The notes under the pieces: generated by a model
Told to the model about the DNA's origin: nothing
The model's database searches: none
What the model saw: the letters and a program-made list of their open reading frames with translations, nothing else
Program-made: the position numbers and the translations under genes
Source: Hetaerina americana
Lineage: Eukaryota; Arthropoda; Insecta; Odonata; Calopterygidae
Direction: 5' to 3'
Length of the DNA: 64,000 nt
Assembly (NCBI GenBank): GCA_022747635.1
Contig: JAKTNV010000001.1
Span: 31,557,040 to 31,621,039 of the forward strand
Part shown: piece by piece, positions 11,791 through 24,845 of the stretch
Layout of the letters: each line of letters starts with the position of its first letter
Numbering within the stretch: position 1 is the first letter of the stretch

Positions 11791-12650
11791 GTGGAGCCAC
11801 TTTGCTGCACCCCATCACCGCCTCCAAGCTTCGTGCTCGTCTACCGAATCTATTTCTCCTCGCACGGCGCACATATTTGCTCACCCTAGCCCCACCACCC
11901 TTCCCGACCTCCTTCGTCTTTGTCCTCCCTTATGCTCAACCCTCCCCCTTAGGTGTTAAACGCTTCCGAATGGCGGATAGAAGTTTAATAGGAATCTGGA
12001 ATGATTAATCAAACGATTGGGGCGTCGTATTCATTTTCTTTCGCCCCACAGTCCCCCCCCTTCATCGCTTCCGAACCTCCCCCGCTCATTTCCCCATCCC
12101 GCCGCCGCGCCGTCCTCGCTATTACGGATCCCATTCTCTCTCTTTCCCCGCAGCAACCTCCCTTCCTCCTCTCGCGAACTCTCGAGTGCCGTTCCCTTCC
12201 GTTCCCAACCCTTTCTTTATACCTTCCAATGCTCCAGTTCCCACTTTGCTCGCTCTCTTTATCTCTTCCGTCCGACCTCGTTTTCAGCGTTTTACCTCCC
12301 GCGAAGGCGGGTGTGGGGGTGGAGGTTGATGGGAAGGGAGGGTGATCCCTTCCTCCCTCGAACGCCATTTTTTTCCCTTCTCTCCTCCTGCTCTTTACCT
12401 CCTCTCCCATACTTTTTCGTAACTATCCTTTTCAGTGAACATTACGTCATGGCTTTGCTTCATTCGACGATATAGCGGTTCTCGTCCCATTTTTTGTATA
12501 CAAAGCATATTTTATCCAAGTTTTCATCCTCCACCAGGCCTCGTACTCTTTTTTCCCTTCTCGCTTGGTTCGTGCCACATTGAGCAGCTCTCCTTTCCTC
12601 ACCATCGCGTCCCGTTCTCCTTCCCTTCACAACTAGTCTCGCCGCGTTAA
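11790..12650. other. pyrimidine-rich block
   Basis: C/T-rich plus strand with one G-rich interruption near 12303-12343. Overlapping Ser/Pro/Leu-rich frames of up to 152 codons are explained by composition. Confidence 0.6.
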
Positions 12651-14858
12651 CTCTGGTATTATTTTCAGCCGTGCTTGTAATGGCACCGAATTAGTATCTG
12701 CTGCGCTGGTAATAATCACAGAGTTTAATAATATCTGCTGGGAAAATTTTACACTTAATTTATTCTCCTAACCAAAAAGTTAAAAAATTCTACGGATATT
12801 CTTTTAGTCTTGTGCCGTATCCTCAATTAATATTTTCTCCAAAGTACGTACTGTTTTCAAATTTAGGATAGTCGATGTAGGGGAAGTTATTTAGGATAAC
12901 GCTCAAAGTTGCGAAAGGCTTTCACAGTAGGTGGATGATGATTGACGGGTGTTTCGTTGTGATTTAAATGCAGGCCTGTTGTTTTTGCAGTCATTAACCT
13001 TAGTCAGTTGATGGAGTGAATTAATTAATGTCACTCTTAATGCCTATAAAATGAAGTAATGTCCTTCACTTTCCCATAACACTAGTTTCCATTTTTTCTT
13101 TCTACGAGATCCGCTAGTAAGCTCTCAGCAACTGTCTTCCGCATTCTATACTCCCCTCCAATTGCCTCATTTGAGCACTTGTCACTACTCTTTCTACACC
13201 ACAGTTTTGTGCAAAATTCTTTTCTTCTGTGTGATATATTAAAATTATACAGTTAAAAAATATTCTATTAATTGACTTTTGTTCAATATCACAGGAAAAA
13301 TCTTTTTTTCTTCTATCTCAAAATGTCCTACTAAATCTATGGGTTTAAATGATGTGGAGTGTTGAACTTATCTAAAAGCTGTTAATAATTTGGCGGTAAT
13401 GGAACTTAAGACCGAATGCAAACGACTAATACATATTTTTACATTAGTTTATTAAATGAAACAGATTCAAAGAAGGAAGTGGACGTCACTTAGTTCCAGT
13501 GGTAAACCACATGCCATAATGTCTTGGTTGTTTTGTATTTCGGTGGTTATTAGAGATATATGTCATAAGATGTAAAAGGAGAAGTTATAAGTTAAGGCAT
13601 ATCCATTTTTTGAATAAACATTGTCTTTTTAGATGACCAGAATCGCCAAATGCATGGCACGTAATTGGGATTTTTAATGGTTGGTACGTAAATGGCACGT
13701 AAAATTTTTAATGGTTGGTACTAACTAACCGGCATATTGCACGCTAAGTTCGTTTCCACAATGATGCATTGATTGCTGCTCAAAATGTCTGGTCCAAATA
13801 ATTTTTTATCATTCTTCCAATTAATTGTTTACAATTTTAATGCGTGATATATTTGGTTGCACTTTTTTACTAGGACCTTAACATACTCTGTTTAAGTTTA
13901 GTTGAGTGATGTATGTGATATTTGTTAAACTAATTTATTATCATGCGTAAGATGATCTGTACTCTCATATCGTATTTGATTAGCATCGGATATTTTCCAT
14001 GTACTTGCTTCCTGAGTAAAGGAATGACCAATGAAATAAAATTCAAACCATTTATTTGGTCGTAAATTCTTCTGGAGTATATTTTTCCCTAAATAATATA
14101 ACTATTTATTTCTGTTCCATCCCAAATTGTATATTCTTCTGTTTGCTGAAGTAATGCATCCTCATTCCGAGCCGTTCGACATTATCTTCCACCCTTCTTT
14201 TTTTCTCGATCGACTGATAGGAAAAGAAGATTAAGTCTAATTAAACAAACATATTAGTTATTCATTTTAAGTTTTGAGGAATACTATAAGACATATCACT
14301 GTTTAGGTTGGATGAATTTGTATTCTCTTATGCAAGGAAATCGAGTATTAACAGGAATACCTGTATCCATTGTGTAAAAATGTTATTCATTATTCCCTCA
14401 TGCCGGTGTTTAGTAAAAATTACCCGTTATCACAAAACATCATTCTTTTTCCATCCCTGTGGGTAACTTCCTACAATCCTTTCCATCCAATCATGCTTAC
14501 CCTCGCCTTATGTCTGCCCCATGTGATGAAATTACTTGCGAAGGTATTTGACTCCAGGTGTGGAACACAGCAGATGGGGCCTAGCACAAAACTACCCCCT
14601 ATATAAGTGAGTTATTTCTCCTTACGACTTAGTAGAATGTCTCAGATTAATTATCGAGTCTTGGCAGCACGATATTCTGGGACGATATTAGCGTTCATAT
14701 TGATAGGTCTGAAATATAGTATATCCATTTAACTCCTCCATGGGTTGGTGCAGTGCACGATACCTCATACCTTGAAGGTAGTGGATATAGATGTAGGGCT
14801 ATCGTGATATTTTTTCGGAGATCGATTCAACATGCGACATTCAGAGTACTTAGAAAGA
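12651..14858. other. AT-rich DNA, nothing recognised
   Basis: No recognisable gene. Contains a short tandem duplication at 13654-13722. Confidence 0.55.
13654..13722. repeat. short direct duplication (about 35-bp unit)
   Basis: The unit tggcacgtaa...tttttaatggttggtac occurs twice back to back with small differences. Confidence 0.8.
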
Positions 14859-14860
14859 TA

Positions 14861-15650
14861 CGAGGTCTGTTCAAAAGCTATCACGACTTGTGTGTTTTTT
14901 TAAAACTTATTTATTTATTCATGAATATCTATTTTGTTCCCTTCAAAGTAATCCCGATTAGATATTTATTCACTTCTTCCAAAGTTTTTTCTAATCCTCG
15001 AAGCACTTAAAAAATCATTTTTTGTGATCTTGTCCAGCTGCTCTTTCGATGTAGTCTTTATCTCGTCAATCGTAGCGTAACGTCATCCGTTCATGGGCCT
15101 CTTCAGTTTCGGGAACAAGAAAAGGTCACTGGGGGCCAGATCTGGGGAATACGGTGGCGGCGGCATCATTGGTGTGTTCTTTTTGGCCAAAATTTCGCGC
15201 ACAAGTAACGATATGTGAGCAGGGACGTTGTCATGGTGCAAAAGCCAATTTTTGTTCTTCCACAAATCTGGGCATTTGTGGCGGATTGCTTCGCGCAAAT
15301 TGTGTATAACTTGCAGGTAATATTCCTTACTTACCGTTCTACCCTGTGGCAAGAACTCATGATACACCACGCCCCTGCAATCGAAGAGAACAGTAAGCAA
15401 ACTTTCACATTCCACCGACTTTGGCGCGCATATTTCGGTCTTGGCTCGTGCTGGAGCTTCCATTGGGATGCTTGAGCTTTAGTTTCCTCATCATAACCAT
15501 AAACCCATGATTTGTCACCAGTAATAACCCTCTGGAGCAAATTTCGGCCGTCGCGGGCACCTCATTAGCAATGTTAATGCGTTGCTGTTTTTGGTCGAAA
15601 TTGAGCAATTTTGGTACGAATATCGTGGCGACCCGTGTCACGCCCAAATC
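14861..15650 (-). mobile_element. mariner transposon, 5'-truncated
   Basis: The transposon 3' end lies at 14861, after TA (14859-14860), as cgaggtctgttcaaaagcta, a typical mariner terminal repeat. Homology to mariner transposase on the minus strand can be followed to about 15650 and then stops. The N-terminal half, the start codon and the second terminal repeat are missing. The sequence differs clearly from the other mariners here, so it is a separate lineage. Confidence 0.85.
15080..15648 (-). pseudogene. mariner transposase catalytic domain, frameshifted
   Basis: On the minus strand the order is LLNFDQKQQRINIANE, then RVITGDKSWVYGYDEETKAQ with the first catalytic Asp (codon near 15514-15516). 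Next comes PKSVECESLLTVLFDCRG, then WLLHHDNVPAH with the second Asp. Exactly 34 residues later comes the third Asp, in YSPDLAPSDLFLFPKLK. All three DD34D aspartates are present, but at least two frameshifts separate the pieces. There is no N-terminal DNA-binding domain. It is clearly a dead copy. The consensus Glu after the first Asp (GDESW) is Lys here. Confidence 0.88.
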
Positions 15651-17365
15651 ATTGGAAAATATCGAATGGCAATCGTTATGCTTATGTCCTCAGCAACTTC
15701 TCCGTATCTTCCATATCCTTGCAGGGAAAATTAATGCAGTAGATTTTATCAAAAGTCTTAAGGTTGCTGAAGTTATTAGGGGTTTATGTAAACCAGCTAG
15801 TCTACCCATTCACATTAATGAAAGGAATAGTAGGAAGCTAAAGTTTAAATAATATAGTTTTTTTGTTTGAGTATATTTAGATGCACATTACTCCGACCCG
15901 TTTCGTATAATATGCTAAAACCTCATCCGTTTAGCAATTGATAATATTTGAGTGACGTACATTACCATTTTGAAATATCAACTTTTATTCGTTAATTAGT
16001 TGCATTACCTAAATATATTCATCTTTTATAAAAAGGTACAGGGGGAGTAAAACTGTATGAAAAATAAACAAAGAGATTTCAATTTTAAATAATTGCACTC
16101 CAAGTTTTTCTTTGTTATATTTTAGTTTTAAAAACGTGCATCTATGAGTTTTTCTTACCAGGAGTAATGCACATCTTTTACGACGTGAAATCATTGCAGG
16201 GGGAGTTGCAAGAAATCAGCTTGAGTTAGACATTATTCCTTTATCAGCAATGCTTTGTTTCTTTTTGAACTGAGCTAAATTTCTTCTTGGGAAAATGCTT
16301 ACGTTGGAATGCTAATTAATGCAGAATCACATCTTATTAATAATCTTTACTGATTGAATCTTGTAATTATTCTCAATTCATCTCTTCTGTAATTATCATC
16401 TCTTTAACGCTAATTTATTTCTGTGCCTTATTTAATTTTCATGCATAAGAGTAAACCATTTATTTCGTTTTATTTTCTTTCCCTCCGTTTATTAAGTACA
16501 TCCTACCTTATTTTTAACTTAGGTTAAGAATACCATGGTTTTCCATATTACTGCCATTTTTCGTATCAATTTATCACACTATGCTTCAATTATTCCTCAA
16601 TTTGGTGTCCGACTCTTAAATAGTTCTATGTATTCTCCTGGTATCGAAAAATGTGGCTCTGTAGTTTCTTAGCGGCATTATATTCCTTCATGTAGTTCAA
16701 CAAAATATTTTCATGGTTGGCGAACACCCAAAACTCTTGACAATGAATATATCCAAAATATTGATTTTTCAATTTTTGATTTTGTGAATTCGGAGGAAAA
16801 ATGGATGTTAGGGAAATGTTTTGGGATAGTTATGGAAAACTATTGCATTATTTAGTACTTCGGTAACGTATCGCATGAAAATATTTCCCGCATTAACTTT
16901 ATCCTAAAATATTTTTACCCTACCACGTTGAATCCTTGACTCTTGGAAGTGGCATGACGGAGTCACGTGTATGTTTTAAAAGGGTTTGTGAAAAAAGTCG
17001 CGTCTTAAAGTTATTCACCGATAGGGAAATTTTATATTACAGCTGTTGTGCTCCATCCAGTGAACAGTAACTTTCAAGTGTCCACAATTTACATACAAAT
17101 TTCATCCTTAATGGAAGCGAGCACCTCCATCAATGAAATTTTCTCATCTTCCCTACCGCACCCATCCTCCCATCAGTTGGACGCTAACCGCACATTATGC
17201 ACTTTCTCCCGCGACTTAACGAAAGTGCGGTGCGGAATATATACGCTGCCAGGGGCCAAGTGAAAATAATTCATCATCAGGAGAAAGTAATGCCTCCATA
17301 TTTTACATTCAACTCGAAGCAACTGCCTTGATCCTCATACCTCTCCGCCTATGCTAATCTAGCTC
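15651..17365. other. AT-rich DNA, nothing recognised
   Basis: No recognisable gene. One open frame just past the transposon end (to 15852) has no known motif. Confidence 0.5.
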
Positions 17366-17390
17366 CCCCCCCCTCTCTCTCTCTCTCTCC
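17366..17390. repeat. (C)n(CT)n tract
   Basis: A short C run followed by about eight CT units. Confidence 0.9.
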
Positions 17391-19459
17391 CACTTTCGCT
17401 CTCACTCACCGTAAATACCCTAATAATTTCTCTCACCTTTCAACCGCCAATTTTACCAGGCACCGCTGGTCTTTCTATTCCACCCTATCTATCAATGTTA
17501 CCTACTTTCTTTGTACTATAGGTAAACTAATTTAATTAGGAATCAAATGCGTAGAATGCTGGTTTAAATGCCATGGTATACGAAAGTTTAATAAGTACTC
17601 AATTACACATATTCTAGGCGTTATTTAATTTTAGTCGTTCGTCTTGTTTCTTCTCCAAATTTATTTCCTCTCTTTCGAAAATGAAAGTTATTTATTAAAA
17701 ATAATGCGAAGATTGTTTTTGCAATTCAAAAGTTTCATTAAATTGTCATTTGTTGGGTACTTTGGTAAAAACATCACAATTTAACCTCGCATGATTTTAA
17801 TTTCCATTAAATATTTTCATTTTATTTAGAACCGTAATAAATCAACCTTAGCCGCAAAATAATCATTGTTACTCGGAGGCGCGATAAAGATTACAATCCC
17901 ATAACTCTTCAAATCTCTTGCATCTTTTGTGAAATTCATTTAGTGAATTAGCCTTTTTTCAGTTTGTGGAAATAATTGTGCACTTCGAGACGCAGTGAGT
18001 GACTTTGTAACTTCACAAAAGAAGTTCAACTTAATGGCTCAAGGTTTCGCCAGCTGGAGGAAATTTTTGAGCCAAGGTTGGGATATGAATATGCAGATGT
18101 AGTGGCGTTAAACACGCGGGTCGAGTTAAGAGTGGAATGCTGGCGTTGGAATTTGCAGTAACGAGAGGAATAAAGGGAATGGGCAGAGGCAGGTGATGAT
18201 GTAGACGAGGAATGTTGAAAAGAAAAGCAGACAGATGGATGGAAAGAAGGCCGCTGGTTAAGATGGAGCGGGTCATGCACACGAAAAATTCTCTCCGCTC
18301 TAAAATGTCTGCTGGGATGGTCTTCTCTTTTTCGCGCGGAATGGGTCTGTTTTAAATCACGTCTGCATGCACACGTGCCGAGGTGCATCACGAATTACGC
18401 GAGTCTCATTATTATTTGAATGCCGGGGGCCTATGTCACCTGCTCACTCCGCTCAACGCCTGCCGGCCACGCTTGCGTCGCTCGCGTTATAACAGAAATT
18501 ATGTTATAAAGTCTCCAGCTACGACAGTTGTAGTGACGCTGTGGATGTGTGAAGTACTGTTCTACGGCAATTTGCACGACCGACGCACTCGTGTCGACTT
18601 CGTTCAGGGTTTTCCTACGATGTGATAGAATACTTATACTATAGAGTGTCATGCTTTTACAAAGGTTTATCATGCAGACACACTACGAGGCATCCTTAAT
18701 TTATATTCATCCAAAGAAATGATGAATAATCTTTACATTTTTTATCGGGAATAAATTGTTTACCAAAGATATTTTAATGAATTACTGTTATTTAAGGGCA
18801 TAATGTCTCCAAATGGAAATAAAGACTCAGCAACTTATTCGGCGTTAGATAAATAATGTAGTTAAGACCGTTTTAATAATAATTACACAATAATTTACCC
18901 AATTTTCAAATGAATAGAGCCGTGGGATGACAGTCGAATGATCCCGCGGGCACCTTACATTCTTGATTACTGGGCATCAAATCAAACTAAAACTAAAATA
19001 AATTTATAAATTGGCGAATGAATAAGGCAAAATAAACTGTGAGTAATCTTTTGAAAATAACTTTCACCAGGGAGCGAAATCGAAGCCTAATAAAAATTCT
19101 AATATGTTTGATAAAAATTGGGTAATGCTTACTCATTTTTTATGTGTTAAGAAGGAGCTACTAAGTAGTTTAATTCTCAAGAAATATTGAGGGTAGGATA
19201 AACGATTTCGGGGCATACATTAGAGCTCTGAAAAAATTCACCTATTTAGGAAGTATTTTGGTTAAAGGGGTTAATGGTGCATGGACATTTAAAGAAGAAT
19301 TACTCGTATATTGTATGAGAAAGATTTTACAGAGAGAAAAGAGTTAATGACGGGGAATTAAAGTGATGATGTCAAGAAAAGACAAGTAAAAGCTGTAATA
19401 TATAGTGCTGTTTTGTATAGCTCTGTACTTTTTTCGTCGGGGTATGAGGTTAATCTTAC
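17391..19459. other. AT-rich to mixed DNA, nothing recognised
   Basis: Mostly AT-rich. About 18020-18620 is more balanced and CpG-containing, for example around 18440-18490. Open frames there (up to 121 codons) have no recognisable motif. Confidence 0.5.
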
Positions 19460-19695
19460 AGGTAGTATTAGTTATTAGTGGTGGGGACCCACAGCTGAGG
19501 TCATTTGAGCGGGTAGAGAGATAATTTGGTAAGTTGGTTGAGGTAAGGTGTTCAGGGAGTGGAGGAAGGTTGAAGAGAAGCCAACTCTTAACGAGGCGCC
19601 GAGGGATCAACAGTTTAACGTCCCATCCGATGGACAGGATACTTCACTCGAAGTGCTCTCCCTGTATAGTACCCTGATAATTTTTGAGGTGCTTG
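19460..19695 (-). mobile_element. SINE-1 copy, 3' part only
   Basis: On the minus strand it matches the body and tail of the SINE at 26434 and 45243. Shared blocks include ttaacgtcccatccgatgga, the gaggtcattt block, and the tail motif near attagttattagtgg. The tRNA-like head with the internal promoter boxes is missing, and the body is more diverged than the other two copies. Confidence 0.75.
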
Positions 19696-21060
19696 CGTTG
19701 AGGCGAATAGGAATAATGAAATGGACACAAAATAAAATAAAAGATTAAGTGGGCCTGACAGTGGAAGAAAGAAGGTTATCAGAGGATATATAAAGAAGCC
19801 TGGTCAATTAAATATGTAAGATTATGAAAGCAATAGAATTCTGAATATTATAATTGAGACAAGAAAGTTGCGCAATGGAGGTAGAGGGATGTAATCACTA
19901 GTCATTTTAGATTAAATTTAAAGATGTAGAAAGTATTCTGTAATTATGATCGATGTGTTTAACATGTGTGACGATGTGTAGGTGTTTAATACTGTGTTCT
20001 GCTAGAATTAGAAGTGTTGTAGTGCGTAAAGTCTGGGTCGATCAAAAATATACCCTAATCCATTAGTAACATCTTCTAATTTATAACAATTATGAGCTAT
20101 GGAATTTCCCGAATACCCATATTAGCTGGAATTTGCTGGAGACAGAAAGAAATGGGCACTACGTGGTTACTTTTATTTCGCGTACATTTGACTCTGGTTC
20201 TATTGTGTCTGCTCTCCTCTCCTTCCAAATTAATCTCTGGGTTACTGTAGTTTGGACATGAAACTGTAAGGGAAGAGTTTGAAGTGCGGGGTTAAGAAAC
20301 CGCCCACTGATCTGGTTCACAGTCATTTGGCCGACTTTCATCGTTGAATCAAATGAAAATGGAAATCTTAAGTCATGGAAAGAGAGTGGGGCACTTAGAA
20401 TTTTATTAAACTATTTTGAGTCAATGACGGCCCTCGGTCTCAATATCGTGGATCAGGTAACCTAAAATGAGTCTGAATACAAATATCTTTCGAAGGTCTT
20501 CGCACCTTAATGACCATCTGTTTCCAAAGTAATTAGGCCATAGTGTTTTGATAAAAGGTTGCCGTCTTAAAAAGAAGGGGTTATTGATCCATTGTTTAGT
20601 TAAAGTTCTAATTATTAGTGATAACCTTCAGTTTCTAGGCTAAATCTCTTAAATATTCATTACTAAACAAAATATCTTTGAGTTGCTTGCTAGGTAAAAA
20701 AACCATTGAGAAAATTGTGAAACCGGGTGCGGTTTCGAGTGACCCCTTGGGGATGACTAGTGTGTAAACTCTGATGGTTTGGAACCTGTAAAACATGATG
20801 ACAAGCCAAAAGTGTCGTATCGGGATTCCAGGGCCACACGGGTTCCATATAAGTGCCCGAGTGGATAGAATAACAATTGCTATCTCCTGGTTCCACATGC
20901 CGCTTATCTTTCATATTGTGGGCCACTCAGCCGACCAGACAATCATAGTATCAATTCATTGTCCTCGTTTTCAACTATGGGTCACAGACACTATGATCTT
21001 ATGACCTCCATTTGGATTCACCTAAAAATCAAATTGTGTACATTGAATCCAAAATCACTC
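19696..21060. other. AT-rich DNA, nothing recognised
   Basis: No recognisable gene or repeat. Confidence 0.5.
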
Positions 21061-22326
21061 GCTCCTCCTATATTGGAATTTCTTCTTTCTTCCTCTCCCT
21101 TTCTCCCCACTTCTCGAGCATTTTCATCCTCTCTGATGACAAAAACATGCACACACATGAGCCCGCCTCCAGCTCGTCTTATCTTCCGGAAAAAAAACCC
21201 TTTTCCTTCCGTCCCCCGTCCCCTTTGCCTCGTCCGCCCGAGCCGGCTCTCCCCTTCTCACCAGCCTTACTCTCAGTTTCCAGAGCATCTTCTCGCTCTT
21301 CACCCCCTCCTCTATTCCTCTGCCCCTTACTCCCCGCCGCACACTCTTCTCCTTGCCATCCCTTCCGTTGTCTGATTCTCACGTTCCCCGCCTCTTCCTC
21401 CCCTCGCCAATCTCTCACTCCACCATGCCGCCGACCGACCGTCTACCCATCAGGAAGCCCCTCTCGTTCCCTTCGTCTTCCTATCTCTTCCCTCTCTCTC
21501 TCCCTCTCCGAGTGGAAACTCCCACCCCTTTCTCCATCATCCGCCGTCGCCCGTCGGTCCCCATATGAACTCCCCCCTCCTATTCTTCGTCCCGCCCGGT
21601 ACGTAATACTGTCATATTCCTGCAATCCTTTGCATGTTTCAGGGGACTAATTGCCCCGCAGCGATGGGAATGTGTCACGCCATAGTTTCCCCAAAATGCG
21701 GCACGACTGCATGCCTTCGGGGGTTCGTGGTGAGGGAGTGTGCGTGGGGAGGAGGAGTGTGGGGGAGGAGCGGGATACACACACACGTGATCTGCATCGC
21801 AATGTGTGGCGGTTACGACGAGGGCGCATTCATGTTCACGGCGTTGATAAATGACGAGTTACGAATAAAAAGTGGAGCCGCTCGGCTGTGACGCGCTTGC
21901 TCATATTTCGGATGGATTCGGATAGGATTTGGCACACCGTCTTTCCTCTGATTTCCGAAGAATAAGGGGCATGCGAAATGCGAGCTCCCGTTTGCCTCCC
22001 CCATGGCGTGCTTCGAGGCTAATGGGCATGCGCCTCAAAGCTCGATGCTGGCGTTCTACTAGACTGGGCATTCCCAGGGGCATTCTTCCGTCTGAGATTT
22101 ATGGAACTAAGCGTAAGGCCGCGGTTAACATCGAGCTAAAACCGTTTGTTATGTTATTATTAAGAAACCGAAAGACAGACTAATCAAAACTATATGTCAT
22201 ACAAATGCCTCGATTAAAATTTTCATCGAACGTATGAAAACCTTAATCAGTGATAGTAATATCATAAAAGTTAATTAAAATCGTATATTCTCATTTTTTT
22301 AATTATCGGAGTCTTTAATTAGTATA
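21060..22326. other. pyrimidine block then CpG-containing mixed DNA
   Basis: C/T-rich plus strand to about 21600, with 212- and 138-codon frames that are Ser/Pro-rich by composition. Then comes more balanced, CpG-containing sequence to about 22130 and AT-rich sequence up to the mariner. No protein is recognised. Confidence 0.5.
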
Positions 22327-22328
22327 TA

Positions 22329-22361
22329 CGAGGGTCATCCGGAAAGTAGTACCCGTTCGTG
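22329..22361 (+). repeat. left terminal inverted repeat, mariner copy 1
   Basis: 33 bases starting cgagggtcatccggaaagta. Exact inverted match to 23049-23081. Confidence 0.97.
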
Positions 22362-22489
22362 CCGCATGAAGTGCTGACGACGCGAGTAGCCGCTGGACGA
22401 GGTCAGATAGCTTCAGTGGCTTGTCTGCCTTCTCTGAGCCAAGTTGCGTGACGCTAGCATTGCCTGTGTTGTTTCTGTGATTGTTTACA

Positions 22490-22888
22490 ATGTTTAAAAA
22501 AATTGAGAACGCCGCCAGTTGTGAAGTGAGGGCAGTGATTAAATTCCTCAATGCAAGAAACGTTCGCCCATGTGATATTCATCGCCAATTAAAGGAGGTG
22601 TATGGAGACAATGTAATGGACGAGTCGTCTGTTCGGCGGTGGTGTCGCAACTTCAACATGGGGAGGGGGAACACACACGACGATGAGCGTTCGGGGAGAC
22701 CGTCTGTCATTACAGACCAACTGGTGAGCTCAGTTGACGAATTCGTGAGGAACGATCGGCGCGTCACAATTGATGACATCTGTGAGCATTTTCCCAATGT
22801 TTCTCGAACAATTGTTCATGAAATTGTTAAACACCATCTGCATTATGCAAAAATTTGTGCAAGATGGGTCCCTCGCGTATCTCAATGA
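22490..22888 (+). CDS. truncated mariner transposase, DNA-binding domain only (132 aa)
   Basis: Starts at the ATG after ttgtttaca (MFKKIENAASCEVRAVIKFL). The order matches the N-terminal half of mariner transposases. The first helix-turn-helix lies near residues 10-50 (NVRPCDIHRQLKEVYGD, then SSVRRWCRNF). A DERSGRPSVITD linker near residues 65-77 follows, then a second helix-turn-helix near 90-120 (RVTIDDICEHFPNVSRTIVHEIVKHH). The frame runs to ARWVPR and then, at the deletion junction, into three foreign codons and a stop. No catalytic Asp is encoded. Inference: if expressed, it could bind the element ends without cutting. No host promoter is visible. Confidence 0.8.
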   Translation: MFKKIENAASCEVRAVIKFLNARNVRPCDIHRQLKEVYGDNVMDESSVRRWCRNFNMGRGNTHDDERSGRPSVITDQLVSSVDEFVRNDRRVTIDDICEHFPNVSRTIVHEIVKHHLHYAKICARWVPRVSQ

Positions 22889-22982
22889 GCTGGCGGCGAA
22901 GGACTATGCAGCAGGAATACAGAAACTTGTCACACGTTATGACAAATGCCTTAATTTGCTTGGAGATTATGTTGAGAAGTAG
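22880..22982 (+). pseudogene. detached transposase C-terminus
   Basis: In the frame one base off the ORF above, it reads LNELAAKDYAAGIQKLVTRY and ends DKCLNLLGDYVEK plus stop, the normal C-terminus of a mariner transposase. It lies directly after the internal deletion and is not translated with the N-terminal part. Confidence 0.85.
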
Positions 22983-23048
22983 TTTAAAGTATCCTCTTTC
23001 AAATAAAATTTTTTATGTTTGTTAATATTTTTTTTTGTGTCTTTATTT

Positions 23049-23081
23049 CACGAACGGGTACTACTTTCCGGATGACCCTCG
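23049..23081 (-). repeat. right terminal inverted repeat, mariner copy 1
   Basis: 33 bases, exact inverted copy of 22329-22361, followed by TA. Confidence 0.97.
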
Positions 23082-23083
23082 TA

Positions 23084-24604
23084 TTTGTTTTTCTCGTGAA
23101 ATTGCATCTAGAGAGTAAAAAAATATCATTACCTTTGGTGTAAAATGTTAAAATTTGAATCACCTACACATGGAAAAGAGGCCATAATGGTTTATTAAAG
23201 CTTAATGCTAGTACAAAATTAATAACTTGGCAAAGAAACTTAATCTTATTTATACCAGAAGTGCATCGTAATGTGTTTGTTTTCTGTGAATTCAGTTAAT
23301 GCGTCTCGAAGTTGACGTAGGATTCATGAGCCGGTTTTCTCCAGAATTTATCCTTCCCATATGAGATCTCATGAATTCAGGAAGGAATCCTTGTTTGTCT
23401 TATCCGTGCGCATAATATTAGGATTATATACGTATGCCTACGGCTGTTCCCATAAACAAAGTCGTATTTGAAATTCAAACAGAAGTACCCGAAAACATCT
23501 TTTCTGAAAGGCTATTGTTCCACACCGTTCACGAAGTTTTCCCTCCGTGTGCATGCGGACGAAAATGACTACCAATGAATCGAGTCTTAGACTTATGGAA
23601 ATGAATTACCAACACTGGCTGTTAAGTCATAAATCCATAAAATAATTCAAGCATTTAATTTCGTTTATATATTTCAATAGCTATTTCCGTATTCTCATAA
23701 AGTAACTTCATATTCAGATGGTTTCATATAGGCACCATCAGTTTTCTCTGTGGGATAAATGTATTTGTTCTCGGTTTCCCATATAGTAAAAACACGAAAA
23801 CCCTGGCTCCCGTTGTTCTATTATATGTTCTTATCCCTCGGTAACCTCATTTCCTTCTCCCCTATCTGCCCAATACAGTTTTCTCATTCCTATTCCCAGC
23901 ATCACTCCCAGGCGCAGCTTGTCCCTTCCGTCATGTTCCACACAATTCCTTGACGCATTTTCCCACCTGTTCCTTGGCCTTTCGCTAAATTTTCTCCTTC
24001 TTATCTTTTTCTTCTTCAAGTCATTTCTTTCCAAGCATGCGGGGAGATCTCTTTATCCATTGTTGTTCAAGCCCTTGCCTCGATATTGCTTACCCTGTCA
24101 CCACGTATGCTCTCCAATTCTGCGTGAATATGAAACTTGTCTTTTAAACAAATACAGGTGGCGAAAGAGATGAATATTGGATTTGATAAACAGCATTCTG
24201 TAAATTCTTTTGGTTTTTATATAATTTTCTGATTATTTCGCAGTTTATTTTCTTAAAATAGCAAGGTTCTGGGTAAAATGTTCTCATTCCAATGTACCAC
24301 ATTCATTAGAGTTAACATGGAGGTAAATAAGCGATTTCCGGATAGGGAGAGTTCACTGGGGATTGGAGAAAATTTGGGAATATTATTCCCAAGGATATTA
24401 CGTCGACATTTAAATCACCACGTCGGAAGCAAACTTTTACGAAATACACTGACTTTTTGGACATTTCGTATGGGGCACGCAATGAGCCTTTGAGTAAATT
24501 CATAGTTAACCTTGATGTCAAGAATTATTTTTTCCTTGGACGTTCCGAGCGAGCTACAATTGAAAACAAACATAGTTCTCAACCTAAAGGTTGTTTTGAT
24601 AGGT
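23084..24604. other. AT-rich DNA, nothing recognised
   Basis: A mildly pyrimidine-rich patch lies near 23800-24080. No recognisable gene or repeat. Confidence 0.5.
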
Positions 24605-24845
24605 GAGGGAAGAGCTCACCTAGTACCAAGCCAAAGGGCGTATGGAAGTCACGTAGAGGCTAGTATTCTTCTTTCAGTTCAACCCTCGGTTTCCCATGAA
24701 AATCCGTTACCCGAAAATCACACAGCTCAGCTGAAGCTGAGGGTACCCCTTATTATAGGCTTCATGCCGGAATCAAACGCGGGCCGGGTCATCCCCTTAA
24801 TAGCCAGCACCTCTTTGCACTGGAATACCACGTTCCTATTGGGGT
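24605..24845 (-). mobile_element. SINE-2 copy, degenerate
   Basis: On the minus strand a B-box-like GCGTTTGATTCCGG is followed by the same body blocks as the element at 60850-61101: gtgtgattttcgggta, then tgggaaacc, then cgtgacttcc...ggcttggtacta. The tRNA-like head (about 24780-24845) is badly eroded. An old copy. Confidence 0.6.

Larger units (their letters stand above)
22329..23081 (+). mobile_element. 753-bp internally deleted mariner, copy 1
   Basis: It is flanked by TA on both sides (22327-22328 and 23082-23083). The 33-bp terminal inverted repeats are perfect. The interior keeps the 5' untranslated part, the transposase N-terminal coding region, and the last codons with the 3' end, but lacks the whole catalytic region. 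A second copy of identical length lies 35,190 bp downstream in the same orientation with six base differences. Perfect ends and low divergence point to recent movement by a transposase encoded elsewhere. Confidence 0.95.

Noticed and set aside
22579..22797. Antisense 72-codon frame inside the mariner, repeated at 57769-57987
   Set aside because: A shadow of the transposase N-terminal coding region. Its recurrence only reflects the duplicated element.
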